NCBI RefSeq assembly: GCF_002892795.1
Contig: NZ_PJMC01000004.1
Coordinates: 1 to 64,000 of the forward strand
Length of the DNA stretch: 64,000 nucleotides
Source of the DNA: Arthrobacter sp. AFG20
GTDB taxonomy: Bacteria; Actinomycetota; Actinomycetes; Actinomycetales; Micrococcaceae
Direction of reading: 5' to 3'
This document shows, one piece after another, positions 1 through 7,401 of the stretch. Positions within the stretch are counted from its first letter, which is position 1. Each line of letters opens with the position of its first letter. A program made the translations under genes and the position numbers. The notes beneath the pieces are model-generated. The model made no database searches, was not told the origin of the DNA, and saw nothing but the letters and a program-made list of their open reading frames with translations.

Positions 1-481
1 CGTACATGCCCGGGGACGCGTGGCCCTGGAAGAACACCTGGTCCCCGCCGCCGGGGTGGTCCTTGCCGCGGAAGAAGTGGTTGAACCCGACCTCGTACAA
101 CGTCGCGGCGCCGGCGTAGGTGGAGATGTGCCCGCCCACCCCGATCTCGGGCCGCTGCGCCCGGTGCACCATCACGGCCGCGTTCCAGCGCATGTACGCC
201 CGGTACCGGCGCTCGTACTCCTCGTTGCCCGGGAATTCCGCTTCCTGGTCCACCGGGATCGTGTTCACGTAATCCGTGGTGGTCACCATCGGAACCCCGA
301 CGCTCTGCGCGCCGGCACGCTGCAGGAGACTGCGCATGATGTATTGGGCACGCTCCGTGCCCTGTTCCCTGATCAGCGCATCCAGGGACTCAACCCACTC
401 GGCAGTCTCTTCCGGATCACGATCAGGCAGCTGGTTAGTCAACCCGCTGAGGATATGGGAGGTATCTTCTCCTGCAGCCAC
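1..481 (-). CDS. aceE: Pyruvate dehydrogenase E1 component (homodimeric type), N-terminal part
   Basis: The 5' 160 codons of a gene that continues beyond the left edge. AceE is the thiamine-diphosphate E1 subunit of the pyruvate dehydrogenase complex, which decarboxylates pyruvate and acetylates the E2 lipoyl domain. The translation begins [13 protein letters not shown] and contains the family segments [31 protein letters not shown] and [11 protein letters not shown], typical of the bacterial homodimeric E1. A TGA lies in frame just upstream, so the GTG at 481 is the first usable start; a GAGG lies 5 bases before it. The upstream region holds a 25-bp palindrome (515-539), a likely operator. 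Confidence 0.93.
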   Translation of the reverse strand, partial: MAAGEDTSHILSGLTNQLPDRDPEETAEWVESLDALIREQGTERAQYIMRSLLQRAGAQSVGVPMVTTTDYVNTIPVDQEAEFPGNEEYERRYRAYMRWNAAVMVHRAQRPEIGVGGHISTYAGAATLYEVGFNHFFRGKDHPGGGDQVFFQGHASPGMY

Positions 482-514
482 GGCAGCCTCGTTTCATCTT
501 TGAGTGTTGGGCTC

Positions 515-539
515 ATGTTTTCGTATTGTGAGAAAACAT
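515..539. promoter_or_regulatory. Palindromic operator candidate upstream of aceE
   Basis: A perfect 8-bp inverted repeat, ATGTTTTC (515-522) and GAAAACAT (532-539), is separated by nine bases. It lies 34-58 bp upstream of the aceE GTG, where a repressor or activator of pyruvate dehydrogenase would bind. The regulator is not identifiable from the window; GntR-type PdhR-like proteins and RamB-like proteins regulate aceE in other bacteria. Apart from this site and the operators near 695-730, the 482-809 spacer shows no gene. Confidence 0.5.
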
Positions 540-662
540 TCTTGCTGTTCGAGATTATCTGGCCGGCTGAACCATGGTCAAACTGCGTGCACCCCCGCGG
601 CGCACTCCCGTCCGACGGCGAGCATCGGACGGATTGTGACCACGGACCCACCAGTGGCAGCC

Positions 663-690
663 TTGACCGGAAGGTGATGCAGGTCATAAC
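663..690 (+). promoter_or_regulatory. Candidate promoter of the NCS1 permease operon
   Basis: TTGACC (663-668) and CATAAC (685-690) are separated by 16 bp, a plausible sigma-70-type -35/-10 pair. The operator sites at 695-709 and 716-730 follow directly, so a bound protein would block the transcription start region. The hexamers are only moderate matches. Confidence 0.35.
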
Positions 691-694
691 CTTA

Positions 695-730
695 TTTCAC
701 TATTCAACAAGTTTATTTCGCGATGTGGAA
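695..730. promoter_or_regulatory. Tandem operator (one good, one degenerate site) before the NCS1 permease
   Basis: The strong site, 716-730, reads TTTCGCGATGTGGAA. A degenerate site, TTTCACTATTCAACA, starts exactly 21 bp upstream (695-709). The dctA promoter (5226-5240 and 5247-5261) has two sites of the same motif, also 21 bp apart. The shared form is TTTC-N4-TG-Y-GGAA, a pseudo-palindrome like those of IclR-type regulators. The strong site overlaps the upstream ATG at 723, which argues against that ATG being the start codon. Confidence 0.55.
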
Positions 731-809
731 TAACAGCAGTGATCGTTCGACCCATAGTCATCCGATCGAGGGCTCACCACCGCGGAAATCCCAGAAACTG
801 GAGATCCAG

Positions 810-2378
810 ATGCATACGACTCCACCGGTCGGCGTCGAACCGGCTCCTGCCCTGACAGCGTCGTCGGGCCAGCCCGTTCACCAGACCACTGCGACCGACG
901 CCCTGTGCGAAGCGGCTAGCGCCGCAGCCGGCCGCGACATCAGCCCCAGCCTCTACAACACTGACCTCGCACCGACCAAGCGGCAAGGGCGCCGCTGGAC
1001 GGGGTACAGCATCTTCACCCTCTGGGCGAACGACGTTCACAGCCTCGGGAACTACGCGTTCGCCGTCGGACTCTTTTCCCTTGGCCTCGGGGGCTGGCAG
1101 ATCCTGACCGCCCTGGCCATCGGGGCGGCCCTCCTCTTCGTCCTGCTCAGCTTCTCCGGTTTCATGGGCCAGAAAACGGGCGTTCCGTTTCCCGTCATGA
1201 GCCGCATCAGTTTCGGCATCCGCGGCGCCCAGCTCGCCAGCCTGCTGCGCGGGGCGGTGGCGGTGGCGTGGTTCGGCATCCAGACGTTCCTCGCCTCGGT
1301 GGTGCTCCGCGTCATGCTGGTGGCCATGGTTCCGTCCCTTCATGACCTGGACACCAACTCCATCCTCGGCCTGTCCACTCTGGGTTGGATCTCCTTCGTG
1401 GGGCTGTGGATCGTGCAGCTCGTGATCGTCAGCTTCGGCATGGAGATGATCCGCAAGTACGAGGCCTTCGCCGGTCCGGTCATCCTGCTGACGATGGTCC
1501 TGCTTGCTGTCTGGGTCTTCACCGAGGCGCACGGCTCCATCCAGTGGACCGGCATCCGGGGCCTCGAGGGCGGCGAGATGTGGCGGACCATTTTCGCCGG
1601 CGGCGCCCTCTGGGTCTCCATCTACGGAACGTTCGTCCTGAACTTCTGCGACTTCACCCGCTCCGCGGTGTCCAAGAAGTCCATCGTGCGCGGCAACTTC
1701 TGGGGTATCCCCATCAACATGCTCCTCTTCGGCGCCATCGTGGTGGTCCTCGCCGGCGGACAGTACAAGATCAACGGGACCATCATCGAAACGCCGTCGG
1801 ACATCGTCCAAAGCATCCCCAACACCCTGTTCCTGGTGCTTGCCTGCCTTGCGATCCTCATCCTGACCATCGCGGTCAACCTCATGGCCAACTTCGTCGC
1901 TCCCGTGTATGCCCTCACCAACCTTTTCCCCAAGCGGCTCAACTTCCGCCGCGCAGCGTGGGTGAGCGGCACCATCGGCCTGGTCATCCTGCCGTGGAAC
2001 CTCTACAACAACCCGCTCGTGATCGTCTACTTCCTGGGCGGGCTGGGCGCACTGCTCGGACCCCTGTTCGGCGTCGTCATGGCCGACTACTGGCTGCTCC
2101 GCCGCGGTAAGGTCAACGTCCCCGAGCTCTACACCGAAAACCCTGACGGTGCCTACTTCTACAAGCGGGGCGTCAATCCGCGGGCCATCATCGCGCTGGT
2201 GCCGGCAGCCGTCCTGGCCATCCTCGTCGCCTTCCTCCCGGCCTTTGAGGCGGCCGCCCCGTTTGCCTGGTTCTTCGGTGCCGGCGTCGCTGCTCTCAGC
2301 TACTACGTGATCGCCGACCGCAGGCAGCGCTTCGAGGACGTCGACGGCGAAGCCATCGCCGTCGCCAGCACCCACTAA
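810..2378 (+). CDS. NCS1 family nucleobase/hydantoin/allantoin-type cation symporter
   Basis: A 522-aa membrane protein of the nucleobase:cation symporter-1 family (cytosine, uracil, allantoin and hydantoin permeases; Mhp1-like). It takes up a purine, pyrimidine or hydantoin-like ring compound with Na+ or H+. The N-terminal segment LAPTKRQGRRWTGYSIFTLW and the following motif FPVMSRISFGIRG match family helices, and about 12 hydrophobic helices follow. The C-terminal MADYWLLRRGKVNVPELY is also typical. ATG 810 has GGAG six bases upstream; an in-frame ATG at 723 lies inside the operator and is rejected. It heads an operon with the racemase-like and SDR genes. Substrate specificity cannot be read from sequence. 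Confidence 0.85.
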   Translation: MHTTPPVGVEPAPALTASSGQPVHQTTATDALCEAASAAAGRDISPSLYNTDLAPTKRQGRRWTGYSIFTLWANDVHSLGNYAFAVGLFSLGLGGWQILTALAIGAALLFVLLSFSGFMGQKTGVPFPVMSRISFGIRGAQLASLLRGAVAVAWFGIQTFLASVVLRVMLVAMVPSLHDLDTNSILGLSTLGWISFVGLWIVQLVIVSFGMEMIRKYEAFAGPVILLTMVLLAVWVFTEAHGSIQWTGIRGLEGGEMWRTIFAGGALWVSIYGTFVLNFCDFTRSAVSKKSIVRGNFWGIPINMLLFGAIVVVLAGGQYKINGTIIETPSDIVQSIPNTLFLVLACLAILILTIAVNLMANFVAPVYALTNLFPKRLNFRRAAWVSGTIGLVILPWNLYNNPLVIVYFLGGLGALLGPLFGVVMADYWLLRRGKVNVPELYTENPDGAYFYKRGVNPRAIIALVPAAVLAILVAFLPAFEAAAPFAWFFGAGVAALSYYVIADRRQRFEDVDGEAIAVASTH

Positions 2379-2410
2379 CAGCCACCGACGGCCATCCCCC
2401 AGGAGGAACC

Positions 2411-3154
2411 ATGCGCATACTCGTTGCGAACGTCAACACCACCCAGTCCATGACGGACTCCATCGCCGCTCAGGCGCGCAGCATCGCGGCGCCCGGCACC
2501 GAGATCGTCGGGATCACGCCGCGCTTCGGGGCCGACTCCTGCGAAGGCAACTTTGAGAGCTACCTGGCCGCGATCGCCGTGATGGACCGGGTGGTCAACT
2601 ACCCCGAACCCTTCGACGCCGTTATCCAGGCCGGCTACGGTGAGCACGGCCGGGAGGGGCTGCAGGAGCTGCTGGACGTGCCCGTCGTCGACATCACCGA
2701 GGCGGCGGCCAGCACGGCCATGTTCCTTGGGCACAAGTACTCCGTGGTAACCACCCTGGACCGTGCCGTGCCGCTCATCGAGGACCGGCTGAAGCTGGCC
2801 GGCCTCGATGCGCGCTGTGCTTCGGTGCGGGCCAGCGGGATGGCCGTGCTTGAACTGGAGGAGGAACCGGAGCGGGCGGTTGAGGCAATCATCAGCCAGG
2901 CGCTGCTCGCGGTCCGGGAGGACAAGGCCGAGGTGATCGTGCTGGGCTGCGGCGGCATGGCGGGCCTGGACGAACAGATCCGGCAGCGGGCCGGAGTGCC
3001 CGTCGTCGACGGCGTGGCGGCCGCCGTGACCATCGCGGAGTCCCTGGTCCGGATGCAGCTCTCCACGTCCAAGGTGCGGACGTACGCCACGCCGCGGCCC
3101 AAGACCGTCATAGGCTGGCCGCTGGTGGTGAACGACGTTGCCGCCACCGCCTAG
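2411..3154 (+). CDS. Asp/Glu/hydantoin racemase-superfamily protein lacking the first catalytic Cys
   Basis: A 247-aa protein of the Asp/Glu/hydantoin racemase fold, beginning MRILVANVNTTQSM, with AGGAGG five bases before the ATG. These enzymes normally use two cysteines, one in each half. The second is present in VLGCGGMAG (about residue 180). At the first site, where hydantoin racemases have ACFGDPG, this protein has AGYGEHG (about residue 76), so glycine replaces cysteine. Arylmalonate decarboxylase has the same Gly/Cys arrangement. The gene is 32 bases behind the permease, so it probably acts on the imported compound. No hydantoinase or carbamoylase gene is nearby. Racemase, isomerase and decarboxylase activity are all possible. 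Confidence 0.75.
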   Translation: MRILVANVNTTQSMTDSIAAQARSIAAPGTEIVGITPRFGADSCEGNFESYLAAIAVMDRVVNYPEPFDAVIQAGYGEHGREGLQELLDVPVVDITEAAASTAMFLGHKYSVVTTLDRAVPLIEDRLKLAGLDARCASVRASGMAVLELEEEPERAVEAIISQALLAVREDKAEVIVLGCGGMAGLDEQIRQRAGVPVVDGVAAAVTIAESLVRMQLSTSKVRTYATPRPKTVIGWPLVVNDVAATA

Positions 3155-3199
3155 GGTTCCAGCAACCGCCCAGGTTCCAACAATTCCAGGAGAAGCAGC

Positions 3200-3961
3200 A
3201 TGACCGTTCCACCCACACTGGGACGCGTTGCCGTCGTTACCGGCGCCGGTTCGGGCATCGGGCGCGCGGTTGCCCGGCAAATGCTGGCGGACGGTTACCG
3301 GGTGGCCCTGGCGGGCCGCCGCGAGCAGCAGCTCCTGGAAACGGCGGACGGGCACGCGGACGCGCTTGCGGTGCCATGTGATGTCACCGTGCCCGACGAC
3401 GTCGAACGCCTTTTCGCTGCAGTCCTCCGGCGCTGGGGCCGGGTGGACGTCCTGTTCAACAACGCCGGCGTCTTCGGCCCGGCGGCGTCCGTGGATGAGA
3501 TCAGCCTTGCGGACTGGGAGGCCACGGTGGCCGTGAACCTGACCGGCTCGGTGCTGTGCGCCGGGGCGGCCGTCCGGGCGATGAAGGCGCAGTCGCCGCA
3601 GGGCGGGCGGATCATCAACAACGGCTCGATCTCCGCGCATTCACCACGTCCGCGCACTGTTGCCTACGCCGTCACCAAGCACGCCATGACGGGCCTGACC
3701 AAGAGCATCGAGCTGGACGGCCGGGAGTTCGGCATCACCTGTGGGCAGATCGACATCGGCAACACCGCCACGGAAATCATGGACACCATCGGGGTTGGCT
3801 CGGGCGCGCTCCAGGCCGACGGCAGCCGCAGGGTGGAACCGATGTTTCCGGTGGACGACGCGGCCCGCGCAGTGCTGATGATGGCCGGGATGCCGCCGTC
3901 GGCCAGCGTGGGCTCGGTGGTGATTACGGCCGCCGGAATGCCCTTCATCGGCCGCGGCTGA
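3200..3961 (+). CDS. SDR family NAD(P)-dependent oxidoreductase
   Basis: A 253-aa classical short-chain dehydrogenase. The Rossmann motif TGAGSGIG lies near residue 16, NNAG near residue 90, and the catalytic Ser and YxxxK appear in [20 protein letters not shown] (about residues 137-156). The ATG at 3200 has AGGAG upstream. It is the third gene of the NCS1 permease operon, 45 bases after the racemase-like gene, so it probably reduces or oxidises an intermediate of the same pathway. The substrate is unknown. The 63-bp palindromic element begins 38 bases after the stop. Confidence 0.85.
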   Translation: MTVPPTLGRVAVVTGAGSGIGRAVARQMLADGYRVALAGRREQQLLETADGHADALAVPCDVTVPDDVERLFAAVLRRWGRVDVLFNNAGVFGPAASVDEISLADWEATVAVNLTGSVLCAGAAVRAMKAQSPQGGRIINNGSISAHSPRPRTVAYAVTKHAMTGLTKSIELDGREFGITCGQIDIGNTATEIMDTIGVGSGALQADGSRRVEPMFPVDDAARAVLMMAGMPPSASVGSVVITAAGMPFIGRG

Positions 3962-4000
3962 CCCTTTCTCCCTTCCGAGCGACCTTCCTCCCCTCCTCCC

Positions 4001-4063
4001 GGGTTTTTGTCCACATATCGCGACTTAGACGGCCCTCAGCGGCCAATATCTGTACAAAAACTC
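4001..4063 (+). repeat. 63-bp palindromic element, copy A
   Basis: First of three 63-bp elements (4001-4063, 5142-5204, 6817-6879). The ends here read GGGTTTTTGTCCACATATCG and, in reverse complement, GAGTTTTTGTACAGATATTG, so the arms are imperfect. The asymmetric core has CGCGACTT and CAGCGGCC, which defines orientation. Copy A is inverted relative to B and C. It lies between the SDR gene and the AbiEi/DUF559 gene. Confidence 0.85.
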
Positions 4064-4112
4064 GCGGCCTCGAAGTTCGGCCTGTGGATAACGTCACGCC
4101 GGCCTCCTTGAG

Positions 4113-5141
4113 GTGCCTCAATGGAGCATGACCAGATTGTCACCGCTGCCCGAGGAAATCGGTAGCCGGCCCTTCGCCGTTTCCGATGCGGCCCGCGCCG
4201 GAGTCCCCGCCGGCAGGCTCTTTGCCCGCGACATGCACCGCCCAAGCAGGGGCATCCGCGTGCCCCGGTCCTGCGGTCCCGACCTGCCCGCGCTCGTCCG
4301 CTCGCACACCGCACTTGATGCGGACATCTTCGCCAGCCTGGTCACCGCGGCGGAAGTCCACGGCATTCCGCTGCCCCCATGGGCGGAGTTCAGGCCCGAC
4401 GACGGCGGGCCGGTGACCGCCGTCGTCGAACCGGTGCCGTGGGGCAAGAAAAGCGGACCGCATTTCCGGGAGCCCGGACGGTTCCTTCATCTCTCCAGAG
4501 AGAATGGCGGCACGCTTCCGCGCCGGCGCGGCATCGCCGGGCACCGGCTCAAGCTCCGCGAGGGCGACCTCGTGGAGATCGGCGGGCTGAGGCTGACGTC
4601 CGTGGCCCGGACCTGGGTGGACCTTGGCTCTGTCCTGCCCATCGACGACCTTGTGGTGGCGGGCGACGCCATCGTCAGCGAGCATGCCAGGCACTTCGGG
4701 CCGCCGAAGGTCGCCATGGTTCCGCTGGCAGAGCTGCGGAAGTTCGTGGAAAGTGCCAATGGCATCCACGGGGTGCGGAAGGCGCGGCTTGCGCTCGATC
4801 TGCTGAGGGTCGGCGTCGACTCGCCGCCGGAAAGCAAGCTCCGCCTGCTGCTGGACGACGCTGGCCTTCCCGAGTTCACGCCGAATTGCCGCGTGGACGA
4901 TGTGCTCAACAGGCCGGTCTGGACGGACCTGGGCTGCCCGAGGTTCCGGACGTGCATCGAGTACGAGGGGCTCCATCACCTGACCCCCGAACAGCAGGCG
5001 CTGGACTCCTACCGGGACCAGCGCGTAGCAGATGCGGGCTGGCGCCAGGTCAAGATCAACAGCATCGACATGAGCCATGGGCCGGAATGGGTGGTCTCGC
5101 GGGTGAGGCAGGCGCTACGCAAGCAGGGCTGGCAAAGGTGA
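4113..5141 (+). CDS. AbiEi-like N-terminal plus DUF559/Vsr-like endonuclease-domain protein
   Basis: A 342-aa protein of unknown role. The N-terminus (FAVSDAARAGVPAGRL, about residues 20-35) resembles the winged-helix AbiEi antitoxin domain. The C-terminus looks like a DUF559/Vsr-type PD-(D/E)xK nuclease: SPPESKLR (about residue 240), then WTDLGCPRFRTCIEYEGLHH with the Asp, Glu and His typical of the fold, then RDQRVADAGWRQVKI. No partner toxin gene is adjacent. The GTG at 4113 gives the longest form; ATG 4128 is an alternative. The stop TGA directly abuts palindrome copy B, and copy A lies 49 bases before the start, so the gene is bracketed by inverted copies. Nuclease activity is an inference. 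Confidence 0.7.
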   Translation: MPQWSMTRLSPLPEEIGSRPFAVSDAARAGVPAGRLFARDMHRPSRGIRVPRSCGPDLPALVRSHTALDADIFASLVTAAEVHGIPLPPWAEFRPDDGGPVTAVVEPVPWGKKSGPHFREPGRFLHLSRENGGTLPRRRGIAGHRLKLREGDLVEIGGLRLTSVARTWVDLGSVLPIDDLVVAGDAIVSEHARHFGPPKVAMVPLAELRKFVESANGIHGVRKARLALDLLRVGVDSPPESKLRLLLDDAGLPEFTPNCRVDDVLNRPVWTDLGCPRFRTCIEYEGLHHLTPEQQALDSYRDQRVADAGWRQVKINSIDMSHGPEWVVSRVRQALRKQGWQR

Positions 5142-5204
5142 GAGTTTTTGTCCAGATATCGGCCGCTGGTGGGGCACTAACTCCCAATAGATGGACAAAA
5201 ACTC
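5142..5204 (-). repeat. 63-bp palindromic element, copy B
   Basis: Begins immediately after the TGA of the endonuclease-like gene with GAGTTTTTGTCCAGATATCG and ends ATGGACAAAAACTC. Length is exactly 63 bp as in the other copies. In reverse complement its core has TTAG and CAGCGGCC at the same positions as copy A. Confidence 0.88.
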
Positions 5205-5225
5205 AATTGTGACTGGTGTATTTAC

Positions 5226-5261
5226 TTCCGCATTGTGAAAACTGAATTTCCTCTTGCGGAA
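5226..5261. promoter_or_regulatory. Tandem operator before dctA
   Basis: Two 15-bp sites, TTCCGCATTGTGAAA (5226-5240; TTTCACAATGCGGAA on the other strand) and TTTCCTCTTGCGGAA (5247-5261), start 21 bp apart, two helical turns. Both fit TTTC-N4-TG-Y-GGAA, the motif also found at 716-730 before the NCS1 permease. A weaker Crp-like TGTGA-N6-TTACG follows at 5265-5280. The encoded regulator is not in the window. Confidence 0.6.
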
Positions 5262-5331
5262 TAGTGTGACCGGGGTTACGTTGGAGACAGACCCCGATCC
5301 GGGGCAGTTCCCAATTGATAGGTACAGATCA

Positions 5332-6810
5332 ATGAAGATCCCAGATTCCTCGGCGCTGAAGGCGAGTTCGGTGCCGTCGAAGAAGAAGCCCCTGTATAGG
5401 TCGCTCTTCTTCCAAATTCTGATCGCCGTCGTGGCAGGTGTTCTCATAGGGCATTTCTGGCCGGACCTAGGCGCTCAACTGAGGCCGCTCGGTGACGGCT
5501 TCATCCAGCTCATCAAAATGATCATCGCGCCGCTGATCTTCCTCGTGATCGTTACGGGAATTTCGGCCGTCGGCGACGTCAAGGCGGTCGGAAGGGTAGG
5601 AGTCAAGGCTCTTCTCTACTTCACTGCGGCCACGCTTTTCGCCCTGGTCTTCGGCCTGATTGTCGGCAACATCGTCCAGCCCGGAGCGGGCCTGAATATC
5701 GATCCGAGCACACTGTCCCAGGAGGCTCTCGACGCCAAGACCGGCCACGCCGTGCCGAAGGACGCCGCGGCGTTCATCCTGGACGTCATCCCCACCAGCG
5801 TCATCGGCGCCTTCGCCAACAACAGCCTGCTGCAGGTCCTGTTCTTCTCTGTGTTCTTCGGTGCTGCGATCGTCGTCATCGGCCGCGAGCGGTGCCTGCC
5901 GGTGGTCAGCCTCATGGAGACGGTCCTGGAACTCGTTTTCAAGATCATGTCCTGGATCATGAAGGTCGCGCCGATCGGTGCCTTCGGGGCCATGGCCTTC
6001 ATCATCGGCCAGTACGGGCTGGACACCCTCGGCACCTACGCGATGCTGATTGCCGCCTGCTACGGCGCGGCTGTTATCTTCATCGGCCTCCTGTTCGTCG
6101 TGGCCTGGAGCTTCGCCCGCGTTCCGCTGTGGCAGTTCCTCAAGTACACCCGCGAGGAATTCCTGCTGGCCCTGGGCACCGCCTCCACGGAAGCCGTGAT
6201 GCCGCGCATCATGACCAAGCTGACGAATGCCGGATGCTCCCGGGCCACCACCGGCTTGGTGGTGCCCACGGGCTACTCGTTCAACCTGGACGGTGCGGCG
6301 ATTTACCTGTCCATCTCCCTGCTGTTCCTCGCCCAGGCCTTCGGCCACCACCTGGACCTCGGCCAGCAGCTGGCGGCCCTCGGTGTCCTGCTGCTTACCT
6401 CGAAGGGCATGGCCGGCGTTCCCGGCTCGTCCTTCCTGGCACTGTCCGCCACGGCAGCCGCGCTCGGAATCTTCCCGGTGGCCGGCGTCGCCCTGCTCCT
6501 CGGGGCCGACAGGCTCATGGACTCCATGCGCGTGGTGGTCAACCTGCTGGGCAACTGCGTGGCAACCTTCGTGGTCTCCAAGTGGGAGGGCCAGTTCGAC
6601 CGCAGCGTCATGGTCCGGGCGTTCCGCGGCGAGATCACTAACCACGATTCGGCCGTCATGCTCGGCGTGGAGGAGGACTTCCAGGAGCAGGAACTGGAGC
6701 GGATCAGCGGGGGCGGGGAGGCTTCGCCGAAGTTCCGCGGCGGCCCTAACCCCGGTGCGATGCCCGAGTTCCAGATGAGCAGGCCGTCGGCGGCCATCAA
6801 CCACGAATAA
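5332..6810 (+). CDS. dctA: C4-dicarboxylate:cation symporter (DAACS family)
   Basis: A 492-aa inner-membrane carrier of the dicarboxylate/amino acid:cation symporter family, importing succinate, fumarate, malate or related acids. Family signatures are visible: LIKMIIAPLIFLVIVTGI in an early helix, GTASTEAVMPRIM (re-entrant loop 1), VVPTGYSFNLDGAAIYLS, SKGMAGVPGSSFLAL (re-entrant loop 2) and DRLMDSMRVVVNLLGNCVA. ATG 5332 is chosen because the in-frame extension upstream runs through the operator at 5247-5261. The Shine-Dalgarno is weak (AGG). Palindrome copies B and C lie on either side. Shared operators suggest co-regulation with the NCS1 operon. Confidence 0.87.
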   Translation: MKIPDSSALKASSVPSKKKPLYRSLFFQILIAVVAGVLIGHFWPDLGAQLRPLGDGFIQLIKMIIAPLIFLVIVTGISAVGDVKAVGRVGVKALLYFTAATLFALVFGLIVGNIVQPGAGLNIDPSTLSQEALDAKTGHAVPKDAAAFILDVIPTSVIGAFANNSLLQVLFFSVFFGAAIVVIGRERCLPVVSLMETVLELVFKIMSWIMKVAPIGAFGAMAFIIGQYGLDTLGTYAMLIAACYGAAVIFIGLLFVVAWSFARVPLWQFLKYTREEFLLALGTASTEAVMPRIMTKLTNAGCSRATTGLVVPTGYSFNLDGAAIYLSISLLFLAQAFGHHLDLGQQLAALGVLLLTSKGMAGVPGSSFLALSATAAALGIFPVAGVALLLGADRLMDSMRVVVNLLGNCVATFVVSKWEGQFDRSVMVRAFRGEITNHDSAVMLGVEEDFQEQELERISGGGEASPKFRGGPNPGAMPEFQMSRPSAAINHE

Positions 6811-6816
6811 CGCACG

Positions 6817-6879
6817 GAGTTTTTGTCCAGATATCGTCCGCTGAAGGTCATTAAAGTCGCGATATCTGGACAAAAACTC
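6817..6879 (-). repeat. 63-bp palindromic element, copy C
   Basis: The most perfect copy. GAGTTTTTGTCCAGATATCG (6817-6836) is repeated exactly in inverted form at 6860-6879, a 20-bp perfect stem with a 23-bp loop. It starts seven bases after the dctA stop. As RNA it would fold into a long hairpin and might also end dctA transcription, although its T run lies in the ascending arm. Confidence 0.9.
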
Positions 6880-6979
6880 CAGAGGATTGAAGGCAGGATC
6901 CCGTCCCCGGCTGAGCAGTTCGGTCTTGGGCGGGGTCCTGTCCCGTTAAGCCGGGTGCTGCTGCGCTAAGTCGTGCCGG

Positions 6980-7372
6980 TCAGAGGGGGAGCAGTGCCGA
7001 CAGGTCCGCGCGTAGGCCGGAGGCAGCCACGCGACCGGCGCTGACGGCGTCCGCCCAGCTCAGCCGTCCCGTCACCATTGCTAGCCAGGTGGCGGCGTCG
7101 CACTCGATGACGTTCGGGGGAGTGCCGCGCGTGTGCCGAGGGCCCTCCACGCACTGGGTGACGCCGAACGGGGGCACCCGCACCTCCACTGAATTCCCGG
7201 GCGCGCGGGCGGTGACCTCCTCGAGCGAGTAGCGCACCGCCGTCGCAATCACCGAACGGGGCACCGCCGGCGCCGTCGGAGCAGCATCCGACGGCGGGAC
7301 GGCACCCGCTGCCCATTCGTTCAGGGCCGCTGTGCCGTCGGCCGGGTCAATTCTGCGGCGCGCAACTGCCAC
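6980..7372 (-). CDS. Sterol carrier family protein (SCP2-like)
   Basis: A 130-aa cytoplasmic protein matching the actinobacterial sterol carrier family. Recognisable segments are APGNSVEVRVPPFGVTQCVEGPRHTRGTPPNVIE and the C-terminal SAGRVAASGLRADLSALLPL, as found in SCP2-type lipid-binding domains. No catalytic residues are expected. It follows the asparaginase gene on the same strand by 29 bases and is probably cotranscribed. The physiological ligand is unknown. Confidence 0.7.
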   Translation of the reverse strand: MAVARRRIDPADGTAALNEWAAGAVPPSDAAPTAPAVPRSVIATAVRYSLEEVTARAPGNSVEVRVPPFGVTQCVEGPRHTRGTPPNVIECDAATWLAMVTGRLSWADAVSAGRVAASGLRADLSALLPL

Positions 7373-7401
7373 CGGTGCCTCCTTGAAAAGCTAAAAGTAC
7401 G

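Noticed and set aside
723..809. ATG at 723 as start of the NCS1 permease
   Set aside because: It lies inside the operator at 716-730, and the extension is not conserved-looking; ATG 810 has GGAG at good spacing.
774..2375. Long open frame antisense to the NCS1 permease
   Set aside because: Antisense frame in GC-rich DNA; its translation is Asp/Glu/His/Gly-rich and repetitive, with no domain, whereas the forward strand encodes a clear transporter.
2375..3640. 421-codon minus-strand frame over the racemase and SDR genes
   Set aside because: It spans two well-supported plus-strand genes and has shadow composition (Arg/Pro/His/Gly).
4113..5141. AbiE toxin-antitoxin system
   Set aside because: Only an AbiEi-like N-terminal domain is present; no AbiEii-type toxin gene is adjacent.
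5254..5331. Upstream extension of DctA
   Set aside because: The codons run through the operator at 5247-5261, and ATG 5332 matches the family start.
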